64,000 nucleotides of DNA. It comes from Paraescarpia echinospica (lineage: Eukaryota > Annelida > Polychaeta > Sabellida > Siboglinidae). The notes beneath the pieces were generated by a model. That model was not told the origin of the DNA and did not search any database. It saw only the letters and a program-made list of their open reading frames with translations. The number at the start of each line of letters is the position of its first letter. Within the stretch, counting starts at the first letter, position 1. Positions 28,387-40,528 of this stretch are shown here, one piece after another. The stretch spans positions 66,664,484 through 66,728,483 of the forward strand of contig CM034535.1 in assembly GCA_020002185.1 (NCBI GenBank), written 5' to 3'. Both the position numbers and the translations under genes were made by a program.

Positions 28387-29283
28387 TTCGCAGGGGGACT
28401 AACAGAAAAGCCTGAAAATGGAGGCATAGATAAAGACAGCACAAATGAATCAGCAAGTAACAGTCTGGAAAACTCTTCTGAAGCTGGATATAAATGTGTT
28501 TGTTTAAATGCAAGGAGTATAGTAAACAAAAGAAATGAACTAAACATTATGGTAGAAGATATTGACCCTCATATAATAGGTATAACCGAATCCTGGACCA
28601 CCACCGATATATCAGATGCTGAATTGGGACTGACAGGATACGTAATGTTTAGAAAAGATAGAATAGGAAGAAAGGGAGGTGGAGTTATTTTATATATTAA
28701 AGAATTTATTCAGGCTTATGAAATAAAATTAGAAAAAGAAGCAGATTGCGAAGAAGCTGTTTGGTGTAACATAGTTACAGGAAACTCAACGTTAACAGTT
28801 GGGTTAGTTTATCGAAGTCCAAACATAAGCATAGAAGAGAATGAAAAAATACAAAACGCTATAAGGGAAGTAAGCAAACGGGACTGTATTATTATGGGGG
28901 ATTTTAATCACGGGCATATACAATGGAAATCTCTACAGAGTATGGGGAGTGAGGGCCACAAGTTTTTAGTTTTAGTTCAAGATACATTCCTTTCTCAACA
29001 TGTGCTAGAACCAACCAGGGGTGAGAATGTGTTAGACATAGTTTTGTCCTCACAGAATGAATTAGTTGACAATGTCAAGATATGTGAGCCACTGGGGAGT
29101 AGCGATCACAACCAGATACACTTTACCATCAAAGTAAAATCAGAAAGGAATAATAAAAAGCAGTATAGGAGAAATTTCCACAAAGGAAGGTATAAGTACA
29201 TGAGGAAATATTTAGCAAAGATAGACTGGAATAACACACTAAAAAATAAGACGGCAACAGAATGCTGGAATATATTAGAGTGA
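28382..29283 (+). pseudogene. CR1 ORF2, endonuclease part
   Basis: Open from 28382, with the first ATG at 28549. It contains L-N-A-R-S-I-V-N-K-R-N-E-L, I-G-I-T-E-S-W-T (catalytic glutamate kept), G-G-V-I-L-Y-I, I-I-M-G-D-F-N-H and G-S-S-D-H-N-Q-I. The endonuclease residues look intact. A TGA at 29281 ends the frame and the sequence continues in another frame. Confidence 0.9.
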
Positions 29284-29287
29284 AATT

Positions 29288-30073
29288 ATGTGCATAGTCG
29301 ATAAATTTGTACCCTTCAAAAAACAAGGAAAACGGTCCAAAAACAAACACTTATCGAAAGAAGCCATTAGAAAAATTAAGTATAAACAAAAGATGTGGAA
29401 GTCATATAGATGTACTGGAAATTATGAAGACTACAACAGTTATAAAGAAGCACTTAACCAAGCTACAGCTGAAATTAGAAATTCAAAGAGAAGCTATGAA
29501 CAACAATTAGCTAGTAATATAAAACATGACAGCAAGAGTTTTTATGCGTATGTTCGAAGCAAACAGAAAGTTCAAGATAAGGTCGGTCCTCTAGAAGATA
29601 GTGCTGGAAATATAATATCAGAGGGATTCTTAATGGCAGAAGACCTGAATGAGTACTTTAGTTCAGTGTTTACCAGGGAAGATATTAGTTCACTGCCAGT
29701 ACCAGAGGCTAAGTTCAAGGGGGCAGATTCAGACTATTTAGGACAATTAATTGTAACCCCGGAAATGGTAGCTAAGAAAATAAGGGCTATGAAGGATAAT
29801 AAATCACCTGGAGTGGATGGTATTCCACCCAAACTACTATTGGAAATTGTAGAACAAATTAGCATACCACTTGCAACAGTTTTCAACTTGTCATTAGAAG
29901 AGGGAGTGGTTCCTTTAGAATGGAAAGAAGCAAACATTATACCGTTATTCAAAAAAGGTTCGAGAAACAAGTCAGAGAACTATAGGCCAGTGAGTTTAAC
30001 ATCAGTGATTTGTAAATTATTAGAAAGACTAATTAAAGATCACATGGTGGATTTTCTTGTTAAACAAAACTAG
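29288..30073 (+). pseudogene. CR1 ORF2, linker and first RT motifs
   Basis: V-D-K-F-V-P-F-K-K, a basic linker, K-S-P-G-V-D-G-I-P-P-K-L-L, W-K-E-A-N-I-I-P-L-F-K-K-G-S and N-Y-R-P-V-S-L-T-S are fingers-region RT motifs. It ends at a stop after V-K-Q-N. Confidence 0.9.
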
Positions 30074-31256
30074 ATAAACCCATCTCAACATGGTTTTTTT
30101 AAAGCGAGGTCATGCTTAACAAATATGTTGTTTTTTGGAAGACATCACTAAGTGGGTAGATGAGGGATCACCCGTAGATATCGTCTACTTGATTTTTAAA
30201 AAGCTTTCGACAAAGTACCACATCAAAGATTACTGCTTAAACTAAAGGCCCATGGCATAGGAAATGGTATAATAAATTGGATAGAACAATGGCTGATTGA
30301 CAGAAGACAACGTGTAGTAGTTGGTGGGGTGGCTTCAAACTGGAAATCAGTATTGAGTGGGGTACCACAGGGATCAGTATTAGGACCTATATTATTCTTA
30401 ATATATATATCAACGATTTGGATGATGAAATAACAAGCAAGGTGTTGAAATTTGCGGATGATACAAAAGTGTTTAGAAGGATTAAAAGTGATGGAGATAG
30501 TCAGCATTTACAAGATGATCTTGACAGGTTGATCAAATGGTCTGAAAAGTGGCAAATGCTGTTCAATTTTGGGAAATGTAAATGCCTCCACACAGGACAT
30601 GGGAACGAAGAGGTAGAATATACAATGGGGGGTACTGTACTAAGTACTACTGAAAAAGAAAAGGACTTAGGGTTAACCATTAGTGCTGATATATCCCTGA
30701 TATGAAGGTTTCAGAGCAGTGCGGAATTACACCTTCAAAGGGAAATCAAATCCTTGGATTAATTAGGCGAAACATAACGTATAAGGAAAAAGAGCTAATA
30801 ATACCGCTGTACAAAACAATAGTTAGGCCTCATTTAGAATATTGTATTCAAGCGTGGAGGCCGTATCGCAGGAAGGACATAGATATGCTAGAAAGAGTGC
30901 AGAGGAGAGCAACTAAAATGATACCAAAACTGAGGGATCTTAGTTACGAAATACGCCTAAAAAAATGCGGTTTAACAACACTAGAGACCAGGAGGTTGAG
31001 AGGAGATCAGATAGAAGTGTTTAAAATATTGAAGGGTTATGAAAATATTGATAGAAATATTTTTTTCTCAGTTAAGAAAGATAGAAGGACTAGAGGACAT
31101 GAACTTACATTAGCAAAGGAGCAGTGTAGATTAGATATAAGAAAGTTCTCTTTCTCACAAAGGACTGTAAATGAATGGAACAGATTACCTGCCGATTGTG
31201 TGGGTGCTAGTAGCGTGAATGTTTAAAAATAAAATCGACACATACCTCAGACGGGC
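30074..31256 (+). pseudogene. CR1 ORF2, RT catalytic and C-terminal region with frameshifts
   Basis: Across several frames: [20 protein letters not shown], the catalytic F-A-D-D-T-K-V-F near 30460, L-G-L-T-I-S-A-D, then R-P-H-L-E-Y-C-I-Q-A-W and F-S-F-S-Q-R-T-V-N-E-W-N-R-L-P. The final F-K-N-K-I-D-T-Y-L appears after another shift at 31226. Confidence 0.9.
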
Positions 31257-31439
31257 TGGATACACATAGATAAAAGGGTCGGACTCTCGATAAGCCAAAG
31301 GGCTTCCCTGTCAACCTGCCACCTAGAGTTAATTCTCTGTGTGGCAATCTTGTTAAATTATATATAATTTATAGCTTTATAGTAATAGATATATATTGCA
31401 TGTAGCTGAAAGTTGACATTACAATGTGAGCTGTACAAA

Positions 31440-31673
31440 TTAATTTATCTAGTTCAACATTACCGCCAAAACATGCTGGCACTGAGTCTGGTCACTGCCA
31501 AGGTGCTTGTCATCCTCAGTGGTGCTTTTAGTTTTACGTCCCAAATTGAGCCGGGACTGACATTGTTAACGTGATCTCCGACTCCGAGTTACGAGGGATA
31601 TTGGTCCGGGTCTCGAACTCAGAGCGCTTGCATACCAGGCGGATGTGCTAACCACTACATTAGCCGCGCTCCC
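31440..31673 (-). repeat. tRNA-derived SINE (copy 1)
   Basis: Reading the minus strand from 31673: a GGGAGCGCGG start, an A-box-like TAGTGGTTAGC (31657-31647), a B-box-like GAGTTCGAGA (31620-31611), then a body ending in TTTGGGACGTAAAA and GACAAGCACCTTGGCAGTGA. The tail matches the second copy at 33755-33925 in opposite orientation. Confidence 0.75.
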
Positions 31674-31689
31674 TTTATTATGTCCAAAT

Positions 31690-33754
31690 TATGTCAAGTT
31701 ATTACTGTCATAAGGACTTTCTACGTTTATACCACCTGGCGGAGAGGTTGAGAACCGTCTATTGGCATTGCAGTTTGTAGATTTTTGTATATTTACATAA
31801 CTTACAGTCATGCCTACATCAATTTAGTCCGCTTAATATATATCACAGATACATAATAAAAACAAATGCACACACAATTCTTATGGAGAAAGCGACAAAT
31901 TAACCAACATTCGTAAAATGCGTACCTAATTTATCGCCACAAGAACCGGCGTGTTTGGAATACTTAGCTGCAAGTTGCCAGCATTTTAGAGATCGAAACT
32001 TCGGTGAATCGCTGGATAGGATTATGTAATGAAAACACAATATTCTATGTAATTAGATTGAAAAACAAAAATAAAAACGACAGTGTCATTATGTGATCAA
32101 AGTCAAAATAATTATCATATGCATATCATGTTGCATAAATCATGTTTAGACTCCAACATATTGTAGAATACCCGGTATTGTACCTAGTTATGTAGGGCAT
32201 GCAGGCCTATTTGAATTTAATTGTTTCCATGCGTGCATACTCATGCAGTTCGAAACAAATAACACATTCCATTATTATCGACACACGAAAGCACAACGAC
32301 ATAAAGAAAAAAACACGCAAGATAAGTCCGAGGTAGACACTGCTAAACCTCCAATTTATTACCAACGAACTGCTATAGTTAATTTAGGTCATGAGAATCA
32401 AATTATTTCATTTATTGATCGTTGTATTATACTTGAATTGTTTATTAAATGTTTGTGATTTCACTGAAATAAATAATATTATGAGACGACTTCAATGATT
32501 GACTAAATTAATTAAATTAACGAAGGTGTATAATGGTATTATAATTATATAAATTAATCATCTTAATAATAATTGCGTTAATTCTGGTCTTTAAAAATAT
32601 ATATTCTACAATCGACAACATTAAAATTATATCTAATTTTTAAAAAGTATTTTCTGTAATTATTGTTGCAAATCATGAAATGATATATGTCATGTCACAA
32701 TGTGAAAGATCTTCAGAGAAAAACGTTTATGATACCGGATACATATCATGTATATATTTGTACCATAGGCTTAACATTTCATATTCGTTGTTTATATTGA
32801 AATTCGTAATTATGCACAGTGAACAAAATACTATGCACATGTGTATCAATGTGCGTTATGCCAGGATATATAATCACAGCGTGCATCACGGTAGTTTACA
32901 CAAAAATGTTCCATTTTACATGATCTACTTACAACGTTTTCATTCTAAAATTAATTATTGTGAAGCACATGATTTCTTGGAAATATCCCATAGCTTGATT
33001 CTTACATATCGGCTAAGCATAATAAAACATGTGCGTATTTTTTTACAATGAACGGATTATTCGACAGATGTATAAGCTATAAGAAAATTATATATAAAAA
33101 CAAGCCTTTTCATATTGTCAAATGTTTAAGCCGCTCTGCCTACATTACCGTTTTGTCAGCTGCAGATAATCCTAAGCAAAGAAAAACGTTCTTTTGATTT
33201 TGCTTGGTAAGTTTTGCATTTCGTTAACATATAATCATGCATTTGCCAAAGCAATACCACTTTCGTGACAGTACTGCAAAGCAGCCCAACTTTTACAATT
33301 TAAAAATTAACACGGAACACAGATCATGATGGTAGCGTTTTAGATGTTTCCCATAAATTGAAAATGGCTTCGGCGGCGTGAAGTCTCCATTTTCGATTCT
33401 GTTACGTCCTTTGTGTGATTGCGTTCGTATGTCAACGGCTCCATGCGACCATAGTATTATAGTTTACATTACTGTACGAATTGTGATATTGTTTTTAAAA
33501 ATTATATATGCTTTGCATAGTCACTGTGCGGCATGCCGCTCGCTTTGAATTGTATCGTTGTCGGGCCAAAAAACCAAGCGTGCGCAACGCCAACGACCAC
33601 CACTCACGAGCTGTTGTCTTATCGAGATCCAAGTTCCCAAGTAGCGGAAGTGCTGAAACTATTGACCTATGTTAGACAGTGTATGTTAGACAATGTATGT
33701 GGTCAGTGTTTTGGTTTCATGCTTAAAGCCAGTTATAAATATAACAGTTATACT
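31690..33754. other. AT-rich intergenic DNA, nothing recognised
   Basis: Between the two SINE copies. Open frames here (for example 32243-32458 and 32680-33051) lack any recognisable motif or repeat partner in the window and look like chance. Confidence 0.5.
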
Positions 33755-33925
33755 TATATATCTCAATTTGGGACGTAAAAGAACCACTGAGGACGACAAG
33801 CACCCTGGCAGTGACCACCCTCAGTGCCAGCATAGAAAGGTCCCCTTGGCGATAATGTTCTGAAAAAGGCTGGCTAGTTGAATGAGACCTTATAAGATCA
33901 TAACATTGTAACCACAATATATACA
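33755..33925 (+). repeat. SINE 3' part (copy 2, 5'-truncated)
   Basis: TCAATTTGGGACGTAAAAGA, CACTGAGGACGACAAGCACC and CAGTGCCAGCAT match the reverse complement of 31455-31560. The tRNA-like head is absent. Confidence 0.75.
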
Positions 33926-34255
33926 GACTAGTCAGTTAATAGAACGTTGCCGAGTGTTGGAAATAACTAGGAAACTATAGTATATCTATTGGGGCGAAGT
34001 TGATTGTGGGGCGATTCCAAAACTTCCCTGCCTCACTTCCGGGGCAGAATAGGAATCCCATAACACCCCGGCGAAGTGAGGACAAACTGTTCAGTCGCGC
34101 GACAGTCTTTGGCTGGGGGAGACATGTTTTTTTACTTAGATTTATATTACGACACATGCTAGACCGATTTTGCATTTGTACTCATTTGATTGCTTGCCAT
34201 AATTTTGGATTGTAAACGCGTTGTGATTAAGTGTTTTATATAGAATAACCTAGTT

Positions 34256-35884
34256 CAGGGATGTTAGTTGTCAGCGTTCCAAATAGCACTTGTCCGTTTG
34301 TCTGGGACAAGTGATTTTTGGCCCGGACAAGTAAAATGACTAGATGGTTATCCAGTGGACAAGTGAAAATTTACAGTAAATAGTGACGTGTGCAACATTG
34401 CAAACTTTTTATTTTAGGAAATTAAAACGTAAATGAAGTTCGCTAGCAATCGCCTGCGTTGCAAATTTGTTAGTGTGTCGGCGTCTTGTCGTTCCGCCAC
34501 CAGTGTGTTCGCCAGTGTTCGACCAAGTTTAGTGCCTGCGTTAACAGAGTCATCCGCTGAGTGCACCGCCCTAGCTCTATCATACGCGTAGGACAGACTC
34601 AGCATCAGCCATCATTGATCGAGACTGTATTTCACAAAATCGTAAATCGTTCAGTTTAGCCGACGTACAACTTGCTTCCACTCACGGATCATATTTGATG
34701 AACTTTGGAAATAGTAGACTTTATATCGCTACCTGTTATTTGAATAATTATATAGTTTAACCATTATTACGCCTAATCCACGCGGACTTTGCATTCTTCT
34801 AAGTCTTCGAACGTTAGCCGGTCCAGATCGGTGATAATTTTCAAAACTTGTAACTGGCTCTCCGGTAAATCTATGGTCGTGGTTGTTAAATGGTATATTA
34901 ATGAAATTTCAGAAGTGTTGTATCTATGTAACATTTATTTTAACCATATATTGCAAGTTTTCAAAGCCGAATTATACAAGACCCGGGGACGGGGTGCCAA
35001 CCACTGTTTACATCTCGGCTTCCGCCAACTTCGGCGGTCTGCGCGCAGCAGCAACGTTACGACATAATTAAATCTATAAATTATATTCCGCCTGGTAAAT
35101 TCGGGCACAGTTAAAACTTGTTATCATCATTGAAATGGTAATATAACATTTAGGAAAACTATGCATTTGTTTGCTGATGATCAATTGAATACTTTCTTCG
35201 TTTGTAAAATACAGAACTTTGTTAATATTGAAGTTCATAGAGGTTGAACAAATAAAAAATGTCAGATTATAATATATTATAGTTTATTGTGATTTTTGTG
35301 GTTTTGCATTGGTCGTGTTCCTGATGGTTGAGTGGCATCTTTTGTCAAAAGATGCCATAAAAGCAACAGGAACACGACCAATGAAATTAAATTACAAACT
35401 GATGCCAACATTTTATAGCAGTGTTATATGTTATATATACCATATTAATCATAAACAGTTTTTGCAACATTATAACAAATAGCAAGGAAAACAATTGTCT
35501 CATTCCTATCATCATAATAATTATTTGTTATTAACAAAAGCGTTCATATCAACATCACTAAAATATTGTCATGTAACGTGTATACTTTTAATATTCGTGA
35601 TGAATAATAATGATAATGGACCAGAAAATAGTTGCAAATATAATTTTGCAATTTCAAAATTTGCAGATTAAGTCAAATTGTGTCTTTGATCACAAGTCAC
35701 TCAGATGCACATGCAACGAAACAGCAGGAACATTGTGTTGTTGTCATAAAAATAGACAGTTTTTTATGAAGCTTCGATTCCCCTTGACAACCACTCGGAC
35801 AAGTTAAAATTTTGGCTGACAAGTAGATTTCAAAACTGACTTATCCGGCGGACAAGTAAATATTCTGGCTTATTTCTATCGCTG
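34256..35884. mobile_element. TIR element with GGACAAGT subterminal motifs
   Basis: Begins CAGGGATG and ends ...ATCGCTG, with ACTTGTCC/GGACAAGT repeated near both ends (34290-34370 and 35805-35860) in opposite orientation. The ends resemble hAT ends, but no matching target duplication was found. A 77-nt hairpin lies inside (35307-35383). No transposase seen. Confidence 0.55.
35307..35383. other. Long imperfect hairpin (77 nt)
   Basis: The outer arms CATTGGTCGTGTTCCTG and CAGGAACACGACCAATG pair perfectly over 17 bp. A 9/9-nt internal loop follows, then a perfect 11-bp inner stem (TGGCATCTTTT with AAAAGATGCCA) closed by GTC. It is of pre-miRNA size, but the terminal loop is very small; a foldback of transposon origin is equally likely. 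Confidence 0.85.
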
Positions 35885-36247
35885 GTTGTAACGTAACGTT
35901 AATTGTAAAATGACCAGTGCCAGTGAGTAAGCTAACAACTGAAAGACGAATTATACAGTATTTTGTAATATGGATACTGAATGTTACAAATGTTGTTGTA
36001 CACAATGGAACACATCATTTTAACCCTAGAAGTGACCATTGAAAATCCTCTATTCCATTCTGTTCCTATAAAAATCATAACTTTGCTAATATTTGTCATA
36101 AAAATATGAATGAGGTATCATTTTATTGCTAAAGGAATGCTTTATTATAATAACATTATAATAACTATATTACATACTAAAATTATGGGGATATTACTAT
36201 CTGAATTCGTCCAAAAAATAAAAAAATTTCATTATGCTGCCAGATAA

Positions 36248-36466
36248 TTACTGAGTGGCTGGCTGTACGCGCTTTGTTAATAGTCCAGTGAGACAAATGT
36301 AGCCATGTATGTTAGCTGCCAAATAACATAAAATTGAAACAAATCCGTTGAGAACTTTTAGTTTTATGATTTTGTTTCCTACATAAAAATAGGCCAATTC
36401 AAGCAGGCCAATCATTACCGCGCTTGTTACCATTGCAACCCATGCACTTGCCCGGAGAAATGACAT
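36248..36466 (-). CDS. Possible small membrane protein
   Basis: 72 residues from ATG at 36466 (an upstream in-frame ATG at 36502 adds 12). It begins MSFLRASAWVAMVTSAVMIG and has two hydrophobic segments, roughly residues 8-26 and 39-60, with a basic K-I-I-K-L-K-V between and a polar R-V-Q-P-A-T-Q end, so a two-pass membrane protein would fit. Two AATAAA signals lie 100-126 nt past the stop (36146-36141 and 36127-36122, minus strand). It is not recognised, and it has no repeat partner in this window. It could be one exon of a larger gene or chance. Confidence 0.4.
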   Translation of the reverse strand: MSFLRASAWVAMVTSAVMIGLLELAYFYVGNKIIKLKVLNGFVSILCYLAANIHGYICLTGLLTKRVQPATQ

Positions 36467-36539
36467 GCTGCTAATTTGTTGAATTTTCACATAAAAAAAC
36501 ACCCCAAAGTCGTTCTAACTATCTGAACTAGTATAATAC

Positions 36540-37260
36540 ATCCTCGCGTGCCAGGGGTCACTGCTGCTGATTACGTCAATGCCAACCAGCAGTACCCCCT
36601 GGCTGATCGCTTTACGAAACTCTGAATTTAAGCTCGGCCTATGAAATCGTTCACTATATCAGTTGTTGGCGGCAGGTCAGGTGGTCATAATAAAACTAAT
36701 CTAAACCAACCGTGGCTTGTGTTGCATGCAATGTTTAGGAAGTAGAAGCAATTATTCGAATACACGATACCATTCAGCTGCTCGTGCTAATGGGCGAACG
36801 GGTCATTATATTTGGATTCCCGGAAGTAGTTTACCCATCTTCAAATTGGGACGGGTATTTGCGCTGTTCTCACGGGTGATGCAGTCGAGACTGGCGAAGT
36901 CAACTACTAGTTTGCCTCGGCTAACTCCTGCACTTTGCGTAGATCTGCCAGGGCTAGTTTTGCATGGCAAACAGCCCTGGCTTGCGAAGATGGTACAATA
37001 ACCTTATTGATGAATACTTTCAGGCATTTTATCAAAATGTTGACGGAGAAACTTGAGATAATCCAAAGTAAACTTTTGAAATGGATAAGTTGCCGAACAC
37101 CGCTCTCCCATTTTGTTTTTAACTTTCACTTTGGAGGGTTGATGACGCTACATTCAGAGCCCACGCTAGGGTTTGTGGAAAGGGCTCATGTACCCCCTGC
37201 TGTTGAAAACAAGGAGTAAAAAATGAAATCAAGGGGTAATTTGTTCGGGTTTTCGACTGC
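36540..37260. other. Intergenic DNA upstream of the small ORF
   Basis: Mixed composition, locally GC-richer at 36880-37000, where CTGCCAGGGCTAGTTTTGCA and CAAACAGCCCTGG form a partial palindrome. Open frames at 36717-37219 show no motif. Confidence 0.4.
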
Positions 37261-37261
37261 C

Positions 37262-37495
37262 AACAGGAGAGGGTATGGGAGAGTGTCTGAGGGTATGGGA
37301 GAGTGTCTGAGGGTATGGGAGTATGGGAGAGTGTCTGAGGGTATGGGAGTATGGGAGAGTGTCTGAGGGTATGGGAGTATGGGAGAGTGTCTGATGCTAT
37401 GGGAGTATGGGAGAGTGTCTGAAGCTATGGGAGTATGGGAGAGTGTCTGAGGCTATGGGAGTGTTTGAGGCTATGGGAGTATGGGAGAGTGTCAT
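37262..37495. repeat. Minisatellite, GGGTATGGGAGAGTGTCTGA type
   Basis: A 20-bp unit alternates with a 28-bp variant carrying an extra TATGGGAG, about nine to ten units. Later units drift to GCTATGGGAG. Confidence 0.93.
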
Positions 37496-38034
37496 ACATA
37501 CAATGTTGTCTTCCAATACAGTTCTGTAAACAGCTAGCATGAGTATGGGTGATGAATGATAAGAAGAAATGTACATTTAGCACATCGTCTGCACGTGTTA
37601 TACAGTTGTGAGATTTTCTTCAGGTATCAATTGCTCTTTTATAATTAATGCCAGTCATGGCAGGTGGATAGCATTATTTTATGATTTATGCAGATAGTCC
37701 AATTTATTCTATCCAAATTATATAATTTAGATGTATGTAATTGTCATATAAGTAAACTTTTTATTGATAGTAAAACATAAATGCTAACATAATTTGGTAG
37801 AAAACCATTTTGAGTATTTTATCAAACAAAATTTCATTTGGGGTGTCTTGTCTTAATATTGTAATGAAAAATATGCAAAAGTTAACAAATTTAGTTTAAT
37901 ATTATTTATTTAAAAGTTCCCACTGCTGTCCTTCAATTTCAAATGTCCATGTTCTGTTAATGAGTGTCCAATACATTTAACTTTCTACACAACAAACAGC
38001 ATGGGTGTTCAACACATTATTAAATATACATAAT

Positions 38035-38638
38035 CAGGGGTAGAACTTCAGCATTTATTTTACTGGACAGCAGGACTAGTAAAGACAAAAGTTTACTAGT
38101 CCGCCAAAAGGTTTACTAGTCCTGAAAATATCAAAACAACACAAATTTAAATTGCAACAAATGCGTCAGACGGTCCATGGTGGCCGTTTTCAGCACTTGA
38201 ATGGCTCGGTGGGCAGTTGCAGTGTTTTTTCAGCTTGCGTTTTTCTGCTGGTTTTGCAACCCCAGTCAAGTAATGATACATCGTGCATAAACGTAGACTA
38301 ATAAAGCAATGTAGATGTAAACCGTATTCGAAAACCGTGCATTTGAAAATGACCACCAATTGCACTCATTAGCCCTACCCCTCTACCAGATACGCTAAAC
38401 CAAACAAAACTGTCATTTCAGAATTCGATGTCACACAACAGCCAATCAACAGCACTGTTTCACTTTTCACTGTCGCCTCATTACGTAAAGAATTAGTTTG
38501 TCAATGGTACGGATGGTGGCATCATGCAACATGCTGATTTTTACTAGACAGCCGGACTAGTTGGTAGGCAGATTTACTAGTCCGCCGTAATCTTTACTAG
38601 TGTACGGACTAGCGGACTAGTGGGTAGTTCTACCCCTG
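38035..38638. mobile_element. hAT-like MITE with ACTAGTCC subterminal motifs and 5-bp target duplication
   Basis: Inverted ends CAGGGGTAGAACT and AGTTCTACCCCTG are perfect, with direct ATAAT at 38030-38034 and 38639-38643. Clusters of ACTAGT/GGACTAG lie near both ends. It is 604 bp, with no coding capacity. Confidence 0.9.
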
Positions 38639-38643
38639 ATAAT

Positions 38644-40528
38644 AGTACATGCAATCCCACATATTGTCAAGAAGTTAAAAATTAATAATTTTCTTTTTTT
38701 AATTTAAAAAGCAAACCCAGTTATCGTTTTCTATCTGACCTACACTGTATATTATAACCATGGCACGGAAATAACCATGTAGTCGTAGAACTTCAAAATT
38801 CTTCAAAATATGTCAACAATATCTATGACACATGTATACAGTTATACATTTCACATGTAAAATGCACTTACTATCTTATAACGATCACTATTTTTAAAAA
38901 TGTAAGATGTGTTTGTGTTGCGGCAAAGTTTTGTGATTGCTACAACGATGTATGACTATGACTTTTATAAAACTCCCTGGACAAGGTTAGCGGCGTACAC
39001 TGTGTTGATTTGTCACAGGTCTCACTGCGAATGCTTCCTGCGTACATCTTTGTAATAACTCAGTTGTTTTCCGACATTGAAAATTCAGGCCTCGGGTGCG
39101 TCCGGTTCACAGGAAGCGCGCACGCGCTCACTGGGATTGGTATTACCAATCAGATCACTAATAAAATGTATCAGTTTCCAATGTTCACAAAACTTCACCC
39201 GCTATCCTAATTTTTGCGACACAGTTTTCTGGTGCAGTGAACCTTGACTGCGTGCACCATGGCAAGTTAAAAAGATATGTCATTGCTGATGCATAAGTTC
39301 TCGCAGTGGTGTCCAAAATAATGCGTGGAATGCCAAAAATCATGTGTATATATTCATAATATTACGCTAACAGGAACCCTGTACATTTGAAACCTTGGTT
39401 CTGATTCGCTGAATTATGTCAGCCCATTATTATAAAGCATTTATAGAGCGCTGTGTGTCCGGATAACAAATCTGCTCAAAGGCGCTGACAATCGTACAGT
39501 ATAAATAAAATACATTAAATTGATGTCATTTTGGGCAGATCGGCCAATGACAGAGCTTTCCATCAATACCACACTTGCGGGTCTTGACTTTATGAATGGA
39601 TGCGTAAATTCAGTACGGAGAATGTAGTAAAATCACTAAAGTGTGGACATCAATCATGTCACGTGTTTTGTAAACTAGATTGTGAATAGCTCTCATTTAT
39701 TCTGCTCATGAATAAATATACACAATCTCGAAAAATCTCACCTGTCCATAGATACCAAATGTTCACGTGTTAGTTGCGCATGATGAAAATTGTCACGACA
39801 AAGGCAGGTACGGTTGGGCTGAATTGCTTTGCAACGAAGACATGCTAGCGTAAATACTCGCATTATGTATGGTTATTATTATATGCTAGATATGTAACGT
39901 TGGTTTTTATTGTGTAGCTTATCATGCAAATGTTCCATGTTGTATTATTAATCACATGTATTTTTACAACCAGATTATTCATAGATTAGTTTGTCAAAAA
40001 CAACTTTTTTTGGCAATGTCTTCACCACGAAGCGCTCCCTTCACCACGCCTCGGTTTCGCTGCTCCAGTGGTAGACATAGTCATATGCGATAGCGCGAGA
40101 TGTTAGTACGGCAACTTTTGACGTACGTCGGAATTGACGTACAAAACTGCCCTAAAATTAAGTTATTGATGTGGGTGTTGTGAATTCGGTCCACTTTATA
40201 ATGTTATAAATGGTGATTCAGCCCATTTAATAATATTTAGTATAAATGGTGATTACATTGGCAACATTATTTTGTATTTGATTGTGTCCTGTGGCTAGGT
40301 AAGTTAATCATAACATGATTTAATAATTAGATTTTAACATATTGGTTAATCGATAGGCAGATAACCTAGCGGTAGTTGTTAAAAAAATGCTTACATGTTT
40401 TCATATTTCTTAATCTGGAATAAACTTTTTTAATCTCTTGTTTATGTATCCTATTCATCTAAAAAAGCCCTTTCTAGAATTGTATCACTTATACTGTCAC
40501 AAAACTCACCAAAGATTGTTTGCCGGAA
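38644..40528. other. Intergenic DNA, little recognised
   Basis: No exon or mobile-element coding sequence was found. A short stretch at 39430-39500 (AAAGCATTTATAGAGCGCTG, CAAAGGCGCTGAC) resembles the GCGC-containing SINE-like family loosely. Confidence 0.4.

Larger units (their letters stand above)
28195..31335 (+). mobile_element. CR1-type non-LTR retrotransposon, 5'-truncated and frameshifted
   Basis: It carries, in order, the tail of an ORF1 esterase, an endonuclease, and a full-length but broken reverse transcriptase with its C-terminal region. At least four disruptions are seen: a frameshift near 28230, a stop and frame change at 29281, several shifts between 30073 and 30420, and shifts near 30703 and 31226. 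It ends in AT-rich sequence without a clear poly(A). It lies in the same direction as gene B. Confidence 0.92.
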
